Source of the DNA: Pontibacter aquaedesilientis
GTDB lineage: Bacteria; Bacteroidota; Bacteroidia; Cytophagales; Hymenobacteraceae
Assembly: GCF_014773225.1 (NCBI RefSeq)
Contig: NZ_JACXAJ010000001.1
Span: 248,001-312,000 of the forward strand
Reading direction: 5' to 3'
DNA: 64,000 nt
Shown here one piece after another: positions 33,664 through 42,413 of the stretch. Numbering within the stretch: the stretch's first letter is position 1; every line of letters begins with the position of its first letter. The translations under genes were made by a program, and so were the position numbers. The notes beneath the pieces were generated by a model. It saw only the letters and a list, made by a program, of their open reading frames with translations. It searched no databases and was not told the origin of the DNA.

Positions 33664-36117
33664 TTGCCCTTCAACCCATTTAACATAGACCTTCCCGTTA
33701 GGGAAATCATACCTGCCGTTAGGGAGCACCTTTCGGCACAGAACACGCTGATCGTGAACGCCCCTCCCGGAGCTGGTAAAAGCACCTTGCTGCCGCTGGC
33801 TATCATGGACGAGGCCTGGCTTTCGGGCCAGAAGATCATCATGCTGGAGCCACGGCGCCTGGCAGCCAAAACCATTGCCGAGCGCCTGGCGCAACTGCTG
33901 GGCGAGGAGGTAGGCCAGACCGTGGGGTACCGCATCCGTTTCGAGACGCGCATTTCGGAGCAAACCCGCATCGAGGTTGTAACCGAAGGCATCCTTACCC
34001 GCATGATCCACAGCGACAGGGCACTTACGGGCGTGGGCATTGTGATTTTTGATGAGTTTCATGAGCGCAGCATCCATGCAGATGTAGCCATGGCCCTGAG
34101 CCGGGAGGCGCAGCACGCACTTCGCCCGGACCTGCGCATTATGGTGATGTCGGCCACGTTGGATATGCCCCAGCTTACCAAACTGCTGCAGGCACCGGTG
34201 GCGCAAAGTATGGGCAGGCAATACCCCGTCGAGACCATTTACACCGGCGATGCCGACGACAGAATGCTGCCCGAAATGACGGCCCGTATTGTGCAGCAGG
34301 CAGCAAAGGAGCGGGAAGGGGATATCCTCGTGTTCCTTCCCGGCGAAAACGACATCCGGAAAGTAGAAGAACTGCTCCGCAGGCAACTGCGCGATTTTAA
34401 GATACATCCGCTGTTTGGTATGCTGCCTTTTAATAAGCAGTACGCAGCCATTATGCCCAACCGCGAAGGCAAACGCAAAGTGGTGCTGGCCACCAGCATT
34501 GCCGAGACCAGCTTAACCATAGAAGGCATTACGGTGGTAGTGGATACAGGCTTTGGCAAAACCTCCCGCTTCGATCCGAAGTCCGGTTTGTCTCGGCTCG
34601 AAACCGTGCGCATCTCCAAAGACGCAGCCGACCAGCGTGCAGGTCGTGCAGGGCGTTTAGGCCCAGGTACGGCTTACCGCATGTGGAGCAAAACCACGCA
34701 CGAGCGCATGGCCCCCCACCGCACCCCCGAAATTCTGGAAGCAGACCTGTCGTCGTTGGTGCTGGATATGGCGCAATGGGGCATTATGGATATCCGTGGC
34801 CTTACCTGGCTGAATCCTCCTCCGAGAGCGGCCCTGCAGTCTGCCACCGAAATGCTGCACCAACTGCAGGCACTGGAGCATGGCCGTATTACCGAGCATG
34901 GAAAAAAAATGCACGCCCTACCATGTCACCCGCGTATTGCCCACATGTTGCTCAAAGCCGAGGAAACCGATCAGGTGGCCCTGGCCTCCGATATTGCCGC
35001 TATCCTGGAAGAGCGCGACCCCCTGGACCGCAACGCCGGCATCGACATTAATCTAAGAATAGAAGCCCTTCGCAGGTATAGAAAAGAGCAGGGGCAGGGC
35101 AAGCGTTTCGGGAAGATAGAGAAGGTAGCCCGCTCGTACCGCAGCATGTTTAGCATAGAGGCCGATAACAGTACTTTTGATGAGTATGAAACTGGTGTGC
35201 TGCTAACGCATTGCTACCCCGAGCGCATTGCCTATGCACGCCCCGGAAACAACGCGCAGTTCCAGTTGGCAAACGGCAAGTATGCCTCTGCAGGCCACCG
35301 CGATGATTTGGCTTACGAGCCCTGGCTGGCCATCGCGCACCTGCATGCCGGAGGAGAGGATAATCCGGGCCGTATTTTTATGGCATCACCGCTTAACCCC
35401 AAAGACCTGGCCCCGCTCGTAAAACAGCAGGTAAGCTACCATTGGGATGTGAACGACGGAGAGCTTACCGCCTCCATGGACACTCGGATTGGAAGCATTG
35501 TGCTGCAAAGCAAACCGCTACCAGCCCCCGACGAGAAGCACCGCGTGCCGGCTATGATCGAAGCCATCAAGCACGAAGGCGAGCACCTCCTGGACTTCAA
35601 CCACGACCTAAGCCAATGGCAAAACCGCGTGCTGAGTCTGCGTAAGTGGCGCCCTTCCGAGTTCTGGCCCGATGTTAGCACCTCCACGCTGCTCATGACC
35701 AATGCCGATTGGCTAACCCCACACCTCTACGACATAGAGCACCCCGACGACCTGATGAAGCTGGACCTCCAACCGATTCTGGAAGCCAAATACCTGAATG
35801 AAGAGCAACGCACCAGGCTGGACGTACTGGCCCCGGCTTTTCTGACCTTGCCTGATGGCTCAAGTATAGAACTGGAGTATAAACCCGATGGCGCACAGCC
35901 AAAGCTGGAAATTCGCCTGCAAGATGTGCTAAGCTGGGAGCAAAGCCCAACCGTAGACGAAGGCGAAATGACCGTAGAGCTGGCTTTATTAACCCCAGAG
36001 CTAAAGCCTATCACAACTGTATCAGACCTGGCTAGCTTCTGGAAGGGGAATTATAGGGTTATCAAAAGGCAACTGGAAGTGGTGTTTCCGGAAGTGGAGT
36101 GGGAGAGGGGCCTTTAA
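33664..36117 (+). CDS. hrpB: ATP-dependent helicase HrpB
   Basis: I start at TTG 33664, because a stop and no ATG precede it in frame; the truncated copy at 31518 uses the same TTG. The 817 residues carry Walker A APPGAGKSTLLPLA, the DEFH box (IVIFDEFHERSIHAD), SATLD, FLPGENDIRK, the arginine-finger region DQRAGRAGRLGPG, and the HrpB-specific C-terminal domain. It is a DEAH-type helicase of full family length; its cellular role in bacteria is poorly defined. Only one AGGTATA copy lies inside it. The 5' ~250 bp duplicates 31518-31766. Confidence 0.92.
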   Translation: MPFNPFNIDLPVREIIPAVREHLSAQNTLIVNAPPGAGKSTLLPLAIMDEAWLSGQKIIMLEPRRLAAKTIAERLAQLLGEEVGQTVGYRIRFETRISEQTRIEVVTEGILTRMIHSDRALTGVGIVIFDEFHERSIHADVAMALSREAQHALRPDLRIMVMSATLDMPQLTKLLQAPVAQSMGRQYPVETIYTGDADDRMLPEMTARIVQQAAKEREGDILVFLPGENDIRKVEELLRRQLRDFKIHPLFGMLPFNKQYAAIMPNREGKRKVVLATSIAETSLTIEGITVVVDTGFGKTSRFDPKSGLSRLETVRISKDAADQRAGRAGRLGPGTAYRMWSKTTHERMAPHRTPEILEADLSSLVLDMAQWGIMDIRGLTWLNPPPRAALQSATEMLHQLQALEHGRITEHGKKMHALPCHPRIAHMLLKAEETDQVALASDIAAILEERDPLDRNAGIDINLRIEALRRYRKEQGQGKRFGKIEKVARSYRSMFSIEADNSTFDEYETGVLLTHCYPERIAYARPGNNAQFQLANGKYASAGHRDDLAYEPWLAIAHLHAGGEDNPGRIFMASPLNPKDLAPLVKQQVSYHWDVNDGELTASMDTRIGSIVLQSKPLPAPDEKHRVPAMIEAIKHEGEHLLDFNHDLSQWQNRVLSLRKWRPSEFWPDVSTSTLLMTNADWLTPHLYDIEHPDDLMKLDLQPILEAKYLNEEQRTRLDVLAPAFLTLPDGSSIELEYKPDGAQPKLEIRLQDVLSWEQSPTVDEGEMTVELALLTPELKPITTVSDLASFWKGNYRVIKRQLEVVFPEVEWERGL

Positions 36118-36135
36118 GTTAGAAAGTTAGAAAGT

Positions 36136-36180
36136 CAGACCTCACAGCGTCTTTTATGCCTGTGAGTGTCTGGCTTTTGG
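36136..36180 (+). terminator. Probable terminator after hrpB
   Basis: CAGACCTCACAG pairs, with two interior mismatches, with CTGTGAGTGTCTG around a loop of about 12 bases. GCTTTTGGTG follows; the T run is short. It lies 18 bp after the hrpB stop. Confidence 0.5.
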
Positions 36181-36201
36181 TGTTTAGTTAGGCAGTGCCG
36201 G

Positions 36202-36249
36202 GTCCAACCACCCCCAGCCCCTCCTTGTCCAAGGAGGGGAGTTTTTCTT
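36202..36249 (+). repeat. Left inverted repeat of the DUF559 unit
   Basis: It begins GTCCAACCACCCC, followed by a perfect 9-bp hairpin CCCCTCCTT / AAGGAGGGG around GTCC (36218-36239), then AGTTTTTC. Read inward this is a hairpin followed by five T, terminator-like. Apart from four or so mismatches it equals the reverse complement of 36644-36691. Its last bases overlap the stop codon of the DUF559 gene. Confidence 0.85.
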
Positions 36250-36604
36250 ACTTACTAAAGTTATCGCTGATCTCATGCAAAACGGCTTCTAATTGTTGGA
36301 ATACCTCTTTGTTCTCGAAACGAATGACTTTAATGCCTAGGCTATATAGCGCTTGTTCGCGTTCCTGGTCTGCTAATTCTGCCGCTGCATGGTTATGAAC
36401 TTGTCCGTCTAATTCTACAGCTAACCTTTCAGAAGGGCAGTAAAAATCAAGGATAAAGTTTCCGATACTGTGCTGCCTCCTGAACTTGCGGCCCATAAGT
36501 TGAGCACCTTTCAAATATTTCCAAAGTTCGCTTTCAGCACTAGTAGAATTGTTGCGTAACCCCCTTCTAAAATCCTTTAGGTATTGCCTGTTGTGCAGCT
36601 TCAT
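36248..36604 (-). CDS. DUF559-family endonuclease-like protein
   Basis: The 118-residue protein is a compact DUF559 domain: AESELWKYLKGAQLMGRKFR, then RQHSIGNFILDFYCPSERLA, then VELDGQVHNHAAAELADQE and GIKVIRFENKEVF. Asp53 and Glu64/Asp66 are the acidic positions of the restriction-endonuclease-like (Vsr-related) core. It would cut or nick nucleic acid; no substrate is known for this family. It has no adjacent methylase or restriction gene. The promoter must lie in the ~40 bp between its start and the right repeat. Confidence 0.85.
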   Translation of the reverse strand: MKLHNRQYLKDFRRGLRNNSTSAESELWKYLKGAQLMGRKFRRQHSIGNFILDFYCPSERLAVELDGQVHNHAAAELADQEREQALYSLGIKVIRFENKEVFQQLEAVLHEISDNFSK

Positions 36605-36643
36605 TGTTCAATAGATTTTGCTATTTATAGACAACGGCTCCGA

Positions 36644-36691
36644 AACAAAAATTCCCCTCCTTAGACAAGGAGGGGCTAGGGGTGGTTGGAC
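36644..36691 (-). repeat. Right inverted repeat of the DUF559 unit
   Basis: It reads inward (minus strand) GTCCAACCACCCC, then the hairpin CCCCTCCTT / AAGGAGGGG around GTCT (36654-36675), then AATTTTTG. It differs from the left copy at a few positions (T for C in the GTCC loop, T for C before AGCCCC, A for G before TTTTT). Its terminator-like end also points inward, so both ends would stop outside transcription before the gene. Confidence 0.85.
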
Positions 36692-36813
36692 TTGGTACAG
36701 CAACACACCCTGACTCAGACAAAATGAATAAGAAGTGTTAACAAAATCCCGCCTTCTGGAGAAAAAGAAATACTTAGCATTAATAGAATGCTAAGTATTT
36801 AAAACTGAGGATT

Positions 36814-37104
36814 ATGATTCAGAAAACCTACCTGAAAACCAAGGACCAGTGCAAGGTGAAGTTTACCATCAGCATGGAAAATGCAGAAAAAATCGAGCTT
36901 GTGGGGCTGAATGACGATTGGTCAAATCCGGTGGCCATGGGCAAAAAGAAAGGCGACATCTTTGAATGTGTGAAGACCTTGCCCAAGAATAGCCAGCACG
37001 AGTTTAAATACCTTGTAAATGGTTCGGAATGGCGCAACGACCCAGACGCCGACGGGGAGACGTCCAATGAATACGGAGGCACTAACAGCCTATTGGTCAT
37101 TTAA
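36814..37104 (+). CDS. Isolated glycogen-binding (isoamylase N-terminal/CBM48-like) domain protein
   Basis: The 96-residue protein is a single early-set domain: KCKVKFTISM-like start (CKVKFTISMENAEKIELVGL), then NDDWSNPVAMGKKKGDIFEC, FKYLVNGSEWRNDPDAD and a terminal NSLLVI strand. Such domains bind alpha-glucans, as in the AMPK beta subunit and isoamylases. No enzyme domain or starch gene is attached. The role may be binding or regulation; that is inference. Confidence 0.8.
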   Translation: MIQKTYLKTKDQCKVKFTISMENAEKIELVGLNDDWSNPVAMGKKKGDIFECVKTLPKNSQHEFKYLVNGSEWRNDPDADGETSNEYGGTNSLLVI

Positions 37105-37131
37105 AAATTGCCCTATACAGCCGAAGCATTC

Positions 37132-37554
37132 CTAGTTGCTTATACCTGAGATGTAAGAGGCAATTTCTTCTTCCGTCTCCTGCATGTGTTCGTAGGCAAA
37201 CTTCTGGAGCACATCGCAACTAACCCTGTCCAGCACACCAAAAATGCGCGCCTCACTGATCACTTCTTCGTTCCAGTTCGAAGCGATGAGCATGATCGAT
37301 TGTCCGTTATAATGCGTGAGGTCCACCAGGTCGGCGCTTAGGTTAGGCGAAGGCCACTTGCCGGCGGCAATGCGGTAGCTGCCCGGTTCCCAGCGGGGCG
37401 GACTGTGCTTGATGTCGGGTACGGGCATAAAATAGCCGTCTTCGACGGCGCCCATAAACAAAACATTGTCTTTCTTTAGAGTATTCGGTACCAGGGTTTT
37501 GGGGTCAGGCATGACGGTGCCGGTTTCTTCCAGCGTTTTTTCAGGGTGTTCCAT
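37132..37554 (-). CDS. Hypothetical protein
   Basis: I do not recognise this 140-residue soluble protein. It has a conserved-looking core: LKKDNVLFMGAVEDGYFMP, then PPRWEPGSYRIAAGKWPSPN, DLTHYNGQSIMLIASNWNEE and ARIFGVLDRVSC. The C-terminal tail is an acidic helix (EHMQETEEEIASYISG). There is no signal peptide or membrane segment. It converges with the CBM48-like gene and precedes a DinB-type gene on the same strand across a 184-bp gap. Confidence 0.55.
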   Translation of the reverse strand: MEHPEKTLEETGTVMPDPKTLVPNTLKKDNVLFMGAVEDGYFMPVPDIKHSPPRWEPGSYRIAAGKWPSPNLSADLVDLTHYNGQSIMLIASNWNEEVISEARIFGVLDRVSCDVLQKFAYEHMQETEEEIASYISGISN

Positions 37555-37737
37555 AATTATAATACTTCAGCGCAGGGAAGGGGGTTGTACAGTTAGAGCA
37601 GATGAGGTGGTACACTCTAAAAAAGGCCTCCGAAACGAGACTGTTTTATGCGAGTTATAAGAGTTATACAAGACAGAAAACAACTGTCCACAGCAAGTAT
37701 AACTTCCTAACTTCCAAACTTTCTAACTCCTAAACTC

Positions 37738-38217
37738 TTAAACTTCCCAATCTCCCAGCAACCTTCTCAACACCATGATCTGGCCCAGGTGATAGGCATT
37801 ATGCTCGGCAACCAGCATGGCTTCTCGAAGCAGGTTCTGGCCACTGCCATGCGGAAAAGGTTCATACAGGTTGTGATTCTGGTCTTGCACCAGCCGGATC
37901 ATTTCCTGCATACCTTCCTTCAAGTCTTTGATACATTCGTCCAGGGCCTGCTGGCTTTTCGGGGACTTCTCCTTTGGCCAGTAGTCATCGGGCCAGTTGG
38001 GTTCCACATAGCCGGGGTTGCGGCTGAAGTCCAGGATGTCGTGCAGCGTAAAGCGCATGTGGTCGATCAGTTGCCAGATGGTATAGGGTAGATCAGCAGC
38101 AGTCTTGCCGGCCACTTCGGCGCTTATACCTGACAGGTATACCTCCAGCGGCTGGTAGGCTTGTCCGCCCTGCAAAAGCTTGACTAACTGGTCGCGCAGT
38201 ACCTGGTCTTTGTCCAT
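37738..38217 (-). CDS. DinB-family metalloprotein
   Basis: The 159-residue protein is a four-helix DinB fold with the His triad in LIDHMRFTLHDIL and AEHNAYHLGQI (the last two His), the usual divalent-metal site. DinB proteins act as metal-dependent hydrolases or thiol transferases; the substrate is unknown. It lies 21 bp after the acyl-CoA synthetase gene on the same strand, so the two are probably one operon. Confidence 0.82.
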   Translation of the reverse strand: MDKDQVLRDQLVKLLQGGQAYQPLEVYLSGISAEVAGKTAADLPYTIWQLIDHMRFTLHDILDFSRNPGYVEPNWPDDYWPKEKSPKSQQALDECIKDLKEGMQEMIRLVQDQNHNLYEPFPHGSGQNLLREAMLVAEHNAYHLGQIMVLRRLLGDWEV

Positions 38218-38238
38218 GGGCTTAAGTTGTTTGAAAGT

Positions 38239-40053
38239 TTAGTTATAAAGCGATTGCACGAATGCACCATACTTCTCCAGTATTACCTTTCGTTTCAGCT
38301 TCAGGGTAGGGGTCAGTTCACCGCCTTCGGTGGTCCACTCGGCAGGTATAAGCACAAACTTCTTGATCTGCTCCACCGGGTTAAAAAGCTGGTTGAATTC
38401 GTTAACCGATTCCTTTATCAGGGAGTAGGCGTCCTTGTCTTCTACCACAGCCTGGTTGCCGGGGTAGGTTTTGCCCTGCTGGGTATACCAAGCCCGGAGT
38501 TTGCTGAAAGCCGGCACGATGAGCGCCCCCACATACTTCTGCGATTCGCCCACGACCATGATCTGCTCGATCCAGTTGCTCTCCACCATCTTGTTTTCAA
38601 TCGGTTGCGGGGCCACGTACTTGCCGCCGCTTGTCTTAAAGAGCTCCTTTTTCCGGTCGGTTATCTTCAGGAACTTGCCGTCTACCAGTGTGCCGATATC
38701 GCCGGTGTGCAGCCAGCCGTCCCGGATGGCCTCAGCCGTCAGGTCAGGTCGCTTGTAGTAGCCTACCATCACGTTAGGGCCTTTGCAAAGAATCTCACCG
38801 TCTTCCGAAATTCTCACTTCCACGCCCTCCAGCAGCGGCCCCACCGTGCCGAACATGCGGTTCTGTTCTGAATAACGGTTACCGCTGATGATCGGGGATG
38901 CCTCAGTCAATCCATAGCCTTCCATGATGATGATTTTGGCAGCGGTGAAGACGCGCAACAGACGTACCTGGCAGGCGGCGGCCCCGGTGATAATTGCTTT
39001 TACGTTGCCGCCCAATGCCTGCCGCCACTTACTGAAAACCAGCCGGTCGGCCACCGCCAGCTGTAATTTGTAGCTGAGCGGCATGGGTTTGTTGATCTCG
39101 AACTTTTCTGCCAGTTCCAGCGCCCAGAAAAACAGACGCTTTTTGTTGCCTTTCAGCTGTGATCCTTTGGCCACGATGCCTTCGTAGATTTTCTCGAGCA
39201 GGCGCGGCACGGTGGTAAACAGGGTAGGCTTTACTTCGCGCAAATTCCCGGCTATACCTTCCATGCTCTCGGCATAGTAAATAGACACACCGGAGTAGAA
39301 ATAACAGTAGGTGGCCATACGCTCGAAGGCATGGTTGAGGGGCAGGAAGCTGATCGCCCGCTTTTTGAAAACGCCGATCTCCTGTATGACCAGGGCGCTG
39401 CTGAACACATTGCTGAGCATGTTGAAGTGCGAGAGCATAACCCCTTTGGGAGTGCCGGTGGTGCCGGAGGTATACAGGATCGTGGCGACATCGTACTCCT
39501 GCACTGTTTCCCGGTTTCGGTTTAGCTGTTGCTCCAATTCGGGATTTAGATCGGTCAATAATTCCGCCCAGTGTGGGGCATCAGCCGTGTGTCTGAAAGT
39601 ATAGATGGCTTGCAGCGCGGGCAACTCCCGGCGCATGCCGTCAATTTTGTGGTAGAGCGATTCATTGCCTGCAAACACCATTCTCACGCTGGCATCCTGT
39701 AGAATAAATCGAAGTTCGTCGGGGTTGATGGTCGGGTAGATGGGCACGGAGATGGCACCGATTTGCTGAATGGCCATGTCGACCAGCATCCACTCCGGGC
39801 AGTTCTGGCTCAGGATGGCAATCTTGTCGCGACCCTCCACAGTGCCGTCGCCCCTGGAGAAGCCCAGTTGCAGCAAGGCGCCGCTGATGCGGTCAACCAG
39901 GCGTTGTACTTCCGAGGTGCTATACCTTTTCCATTGGTCGTTCTCCTTCGTGGCCAGCATGTCCTCCAGCGGAAAATGATGGCCTTGCCAGGCAATGCAG
40001 TCAAATAACCGCCTGGGTTTGGATGCCGAATGGTTGTCTTCTCTTTTTTTCAC
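38239..40053 (-). CDS. Long-chain acyl-CoA synthetase
   Basis: The 604-residue protein is an AMP-forming adenylate synthetase. It has the P-loop-like YTSGTTGTPKGVMLSHFN (catalytic Lys), the adenylate motif EGYGLTEASPII, the TGDIGTLVDGKFLKITDRKK hinge, and a C-terminal lid with TPTLKLKRKVI. This layout and length fit FadD15-type long-chain fatty acid ligases that activate fatty acids for degradation or lipid synthesis. It has no membrane helix. It is followed by a DinB gene. Confidence 0.92.
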   Translation of the reverse strand: MKKREDNHSASKPRRLFDCIAWQGHHFPLEDMLATKENDQWKRYSTSEVQRLVDRISGALLQLGFSRGDGTVEGRDKIAILSQNCPEWMLVDMAIQQIGAISVPIYPTINPDELRFILQDASVRMVFAGNESLYHKIDGMRRELPALQAIYTFRHTADAPHWAELLTDLNPELEQQLNRNRETVQEYDVATILYTSGTTGTPKGVMLSHFNMLSNVFSSALVIQEIGVFKKRAISFLPLNHAFERMATYCYFYSGVSIYYAESMEGIAGNLREVKPTLFTTVPRLLEKIYEGIVAKGSQLKGNKKRLFFWALELAEKFEINKPMPLSYKLQLAVADRLVFSKWRQALGGNVKAIITGAAACQVRLLRVFTAAKIIIMEGYGLTEASPIISGNRYSEQNRMFGTVGPLLEGVEVRISEDGEILCKGPNVMVGYYKRPDLTAEAIRDGWLHTGDIGTLVDGKFLKITDRKKELFKTSGGKYVAPQPIENKMVESNWIEQIMVVGESQKYVGALIVPAFSKLRAWYTQQGKTYPGNQAVVEDKDAYSLIKESVNEFNQLFNPVEQIKKFVLIPAEWTTEGGELTPTLKLKRKVILEKYGAFVQSLYN

Positions 40054-40177
40054 AAAACCTTATCCCTTTCATCAACTGTTTGGGACTAAGTGCATGGCGC
40101 TCTTTGCCGGTGCAAAGTGGGCATGCCCAATAGCCGCTTATACAGGTGTTACTGCGATTCGGGCTTCTGTGTTTTGG

Positions 40178-41308
40178 CTAGGGCCGCTGGGTCCACCATT
40201 GGCTTTGCGGAATCTGCCGGTGCAGGATGATCGGTTCGCCTATGCGCGGGGTAGTCATGGGGACACCCAGTTCCTTCGCTTTCTGGCTGGCCCGCTCTAT
40301 CGGGTCGGTCCAGCTGTGCATGGCCAGCGCGAAGGCACCCCAATGGATCGGCATGAGCAGTTTGCCATTCAGGTCGAGATGCGCCTGCACAGTTTCCTCT
40401 GGCATCATGTGGATGTTGGGCCAGAGCTCGTTGTACTGTCCGCACTCCATCAGGGTAATGTCGAAGGGACCATACTTCCGGCCGATTTCCTTGAAGCCAT
40501 CAAAGTAGCCGGTGTCGCCGCTGAAAAAGATGCTTTCGTGCTTGCCTTGAATCACCCAGGAAGCCCAGAGCGTCTTCATTCTGTCTGAAAAGCCACGGCC
40601 GGAGAAGTGCCGGGCTGGCGTCGCGACAAATTTTATACCTTCCAAATGCGCTTCCTGCCACCAGTCCAGCTCGGTGATTTTGCTGGCAGGCACGCCCCAG
40701 CGCTCCAGGTGGGCACCCACCCCAAGGGACACATAAAAGTGCCCGGTCTTGGCTGCCAGTTTTTTGATGGAACTGAAGTCGAGGTGGTCATAATGGTCGT
40801 GGGAGATCAGGATGGCGTCGATCTTGGGCAGGTCCTCGATGGAGATCGGGAGCTTGTCGTTGAACCTGGTCGGGCCCAGAAAGCTGACAGGAGAGGCCAC
40901 TTTTCCGAGCATGGGGTCTACCAGAATGCGCTTCCCGTCTAGCTCGATCAGGAAGGCAGAATGTCCGAACCAGGTCAGTACGGTAGCGGAGTCCTGGGCG
41001 GTATCGAATTGACGGGGATCGACCGGCAGCACAGGTATAGACCAGTCCGGGCGCAGGTCATCCGACCTCCCGAATAATCTGGAGTTGATCATTTTCACAT
41101 AGCCCTTAAACCCTATATCCATGTTGGTCTCCACGGGATTATGAAACACCCCATCACCATAGTTGGGCGATTGCCGGATAGTTTCCAGTCGGTTGCCCTT
41201 GGCCTCACTGCCAAACTGGGGCGAAAGAGACATAAAGCTGCAGCCAGCTACTGACACCAGGACGAAAAGGACCAGGAAAGTGTAAAAAAAGATTCTTTTT
41301 AAAGGCAT
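40178..41308 (-). CDS. MBL-fold metallohydrolase lipoprotein (NAPE-PLD/UlaG-like)
   Basis: I start at ATG 41308 because MPLKRIFFYTFLVLF... with the lipobox VSVAGC follows directly; an upstream start at 41335 is also open. The core carries FGHSAFLIELDGKRILVDPM, DAILISHDHYDHLD, ATPARHFSGRGF, FFSGDTGYFDGF and MPIHWGAFALAMHSW, the metallo-beta-lactamase fold of the NAPE-hydrolysing/UlaG group. It is probably a periplasmic lipoprotein hydrolase acting on a lipid or lactone; the substrate is not known. Confidence 0.85.
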   Translation of the reverse strand: MPLKRIFFYTFLVLFVLVSVAGCSFMSLSPQFGSEAKGNRLETIRQSPNYGDGVFHNPVETNMDIGFKGYVKMINSRLFGRSDDLRPDWSIPVLPVDPRQFDTAQDSATVLTWFGHSAFLIELDGKRILVDPMLGKVASPVSFLGPTRFNDKLPISIEDLPKIDAILISHDHYDHLDFSSIKKLAAKTGHFYVSLGVGAHLERWGVPASKITELDWWQEAHLEGIKFVATPARHFSGRGFSDRMKTLWASWVIQGKHESIFFSGDTGYFDGFKEIGRKYGPFDITLMECGQYNELWPNIHMMPEETVQAHLDLNGKLLMPIHWGAFALAMHSWTDPIERASQKAKELGVPMTTPRIGEPIILHRQIPQSQWWTQRP

Positions 41309-41396
41309 GGATGAGCTTAAATAGGGTGCCTGCAATATACTATATCGTAATGATTGCTAAAGAATAACAGAGGCTGTAGGCAGGATGTTTAGATAT

Positions 41397-41442
41397 AAAA
41401 AAAGCGGCCTATCTGCCAGGCTATACCTTTGCAAACAGGCCG
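41397..41442 (-). terminator. Probable terminator after the small multidrug export gene
   Basis: On the minus strand CGGCCT pairs with AGGCCG across a 26-base loop and is followed by GC and seven T. It sits about 40 bp past the stop of the gene at 41482. The large loop weakens the call. Confidence 0.5.
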
Positions 41443-41481
41443 ATTGGTTATGTGGACTCCGGAAAGTTGACCGGAAATCGA

Positions 41482-41955
41482 TTAATTTAAAGACAGCTGT
41501 GCTATACCCATGTGACCCAGGTAGGTGGCAAGCGCCATGAACACTGATGAGATGATCACCCCCAGGCTAATGGCCAGGAAAGCCTTCTTGCGCTCGATCT
41601 TGAAGATATTGGCCGCAATCGTACCCATGTAGGCACCGGTGCCAGGCAACGGGATCATCACGAATACCATTAACCCCCAGAAACCATGCTTCTGCACGTT
41701 GTCACCGGCCAGTTTCTTGGCCCGCTTCGACAGAAAAACCACCCCTTTCTTATATACCTTGAAGGGCCAGAACTTACGGCTAAAGGTATCGATCAGCCAC
41801 ATGAATATCGGGAACACCAGGGTATTGGCCACTGTACCGATCAAAAAGGCCACGATGAAATGGACGTTGTTCAGGATAGCGTAAGGTATACCTGCACGCG
41901 CCTCCCCAAACGGGGAAATGCTCAAAAGGAAGGTATAAAGAAGCGTTTCAAACAT
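41482..41955 (-). CDS. Small multi-drug export protein family (COG2426-type)
   Basis: The 157-residue membrane protein begins MFETLLYTFLLSISPFGEAR and has PYAILNNVHFIVAFLIGTVA, a long basic cytoplasmic stretch (YKKGVVFLSKRAKKLAGD), FVMIPLPGTGAYMGTIAANI, and a C-terminal helix. The conserved SPFGEARAGIP and PLPGTGAYMGT motifs define this small family; an export role is only suggested by the name. Single gene with its own terminator. Confidence 0.82.
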   Translation of the reverse strand: MFETLLYTFLLSISPFGEARAGIPYAILNNVHFIVAFLIGTVANTLVFPIFMWLIDTFSRKFWPFKVYKKGVVFLSKRAKKLAGDNVQKHGFWGLMVFVMIPLPGTGAYMGTIAANIFKIERKKAFLAISLGVIISSVFMALATYLGHMGIAQLSLN

Positions 41956-42413
41956 AAACTTTGTAAAAGTAGGCTATTACGGCATAAAATGCCTGCAAAT
42001 ATAATATCAATACCTGTGGCTATACATCAATTAGTAGCGGAACATGTTAAATTAGTTTAAATGTTCCTGCTGCCCCCCTGAGCTGTAACTCCCTGAATAT
42101 TATTGGTGTAACAGGTAAGGTCAGGGAATGATTCAACGTGATTTGGTAGTTTTTTGATATAGTGATTTTAAAATTATAATTATAGAACTGATAGAAATCG
42201 CACCATAGTTCAGTTAATGTGTAGTTATGGGCTGGTTTTAAGGCGTTTACTATGATTCAGGAAAATGTTTAAGTCTGATGAAAGGGTAGGCGTTTAGTGT
42301 TTTATTTTGAATTAATTCAAGTTTTATTTTGAAGCGATGTGATTCGTCCAGCTATACCTCCTAAACAAGCAGGTGCAGAAACCATGGATTCCTGCACCTG
42401 CTCATTCATCAGC
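41956..42413. other. AT-rich intergenic stretch
   Basis: About 458 bp between two minus-strand genes. It is low in GC (runs such as TTTAAAATTATAATTATAG near 42170). I see no ORF, hairpin or repeat other than one TATACCT copy near 42353. Confidence 0.4.

Larger units (their letters stand above)
36192..36702. mobile_element. DUF559 gene flanked by long inverted repeats (candidate mobile unit)
   Basis: Two near-identical inverted repeats of about 48 bp (36202-36249 and 36644-36691) enclose one gene (36248-36604, minus). Similarity weakly extends outward by about ten more bases (GCNGTRCC-type positions). The left repeat overlaps the gene's stop codon. I see no convincing target-site duplication. 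The unit looks self-contained and about 0.5 kb long. Whether it moves, and by which enzyme, is unknown; DUF559 proteins are nuclease-like but not proven transposases. Confidence 0.6.
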
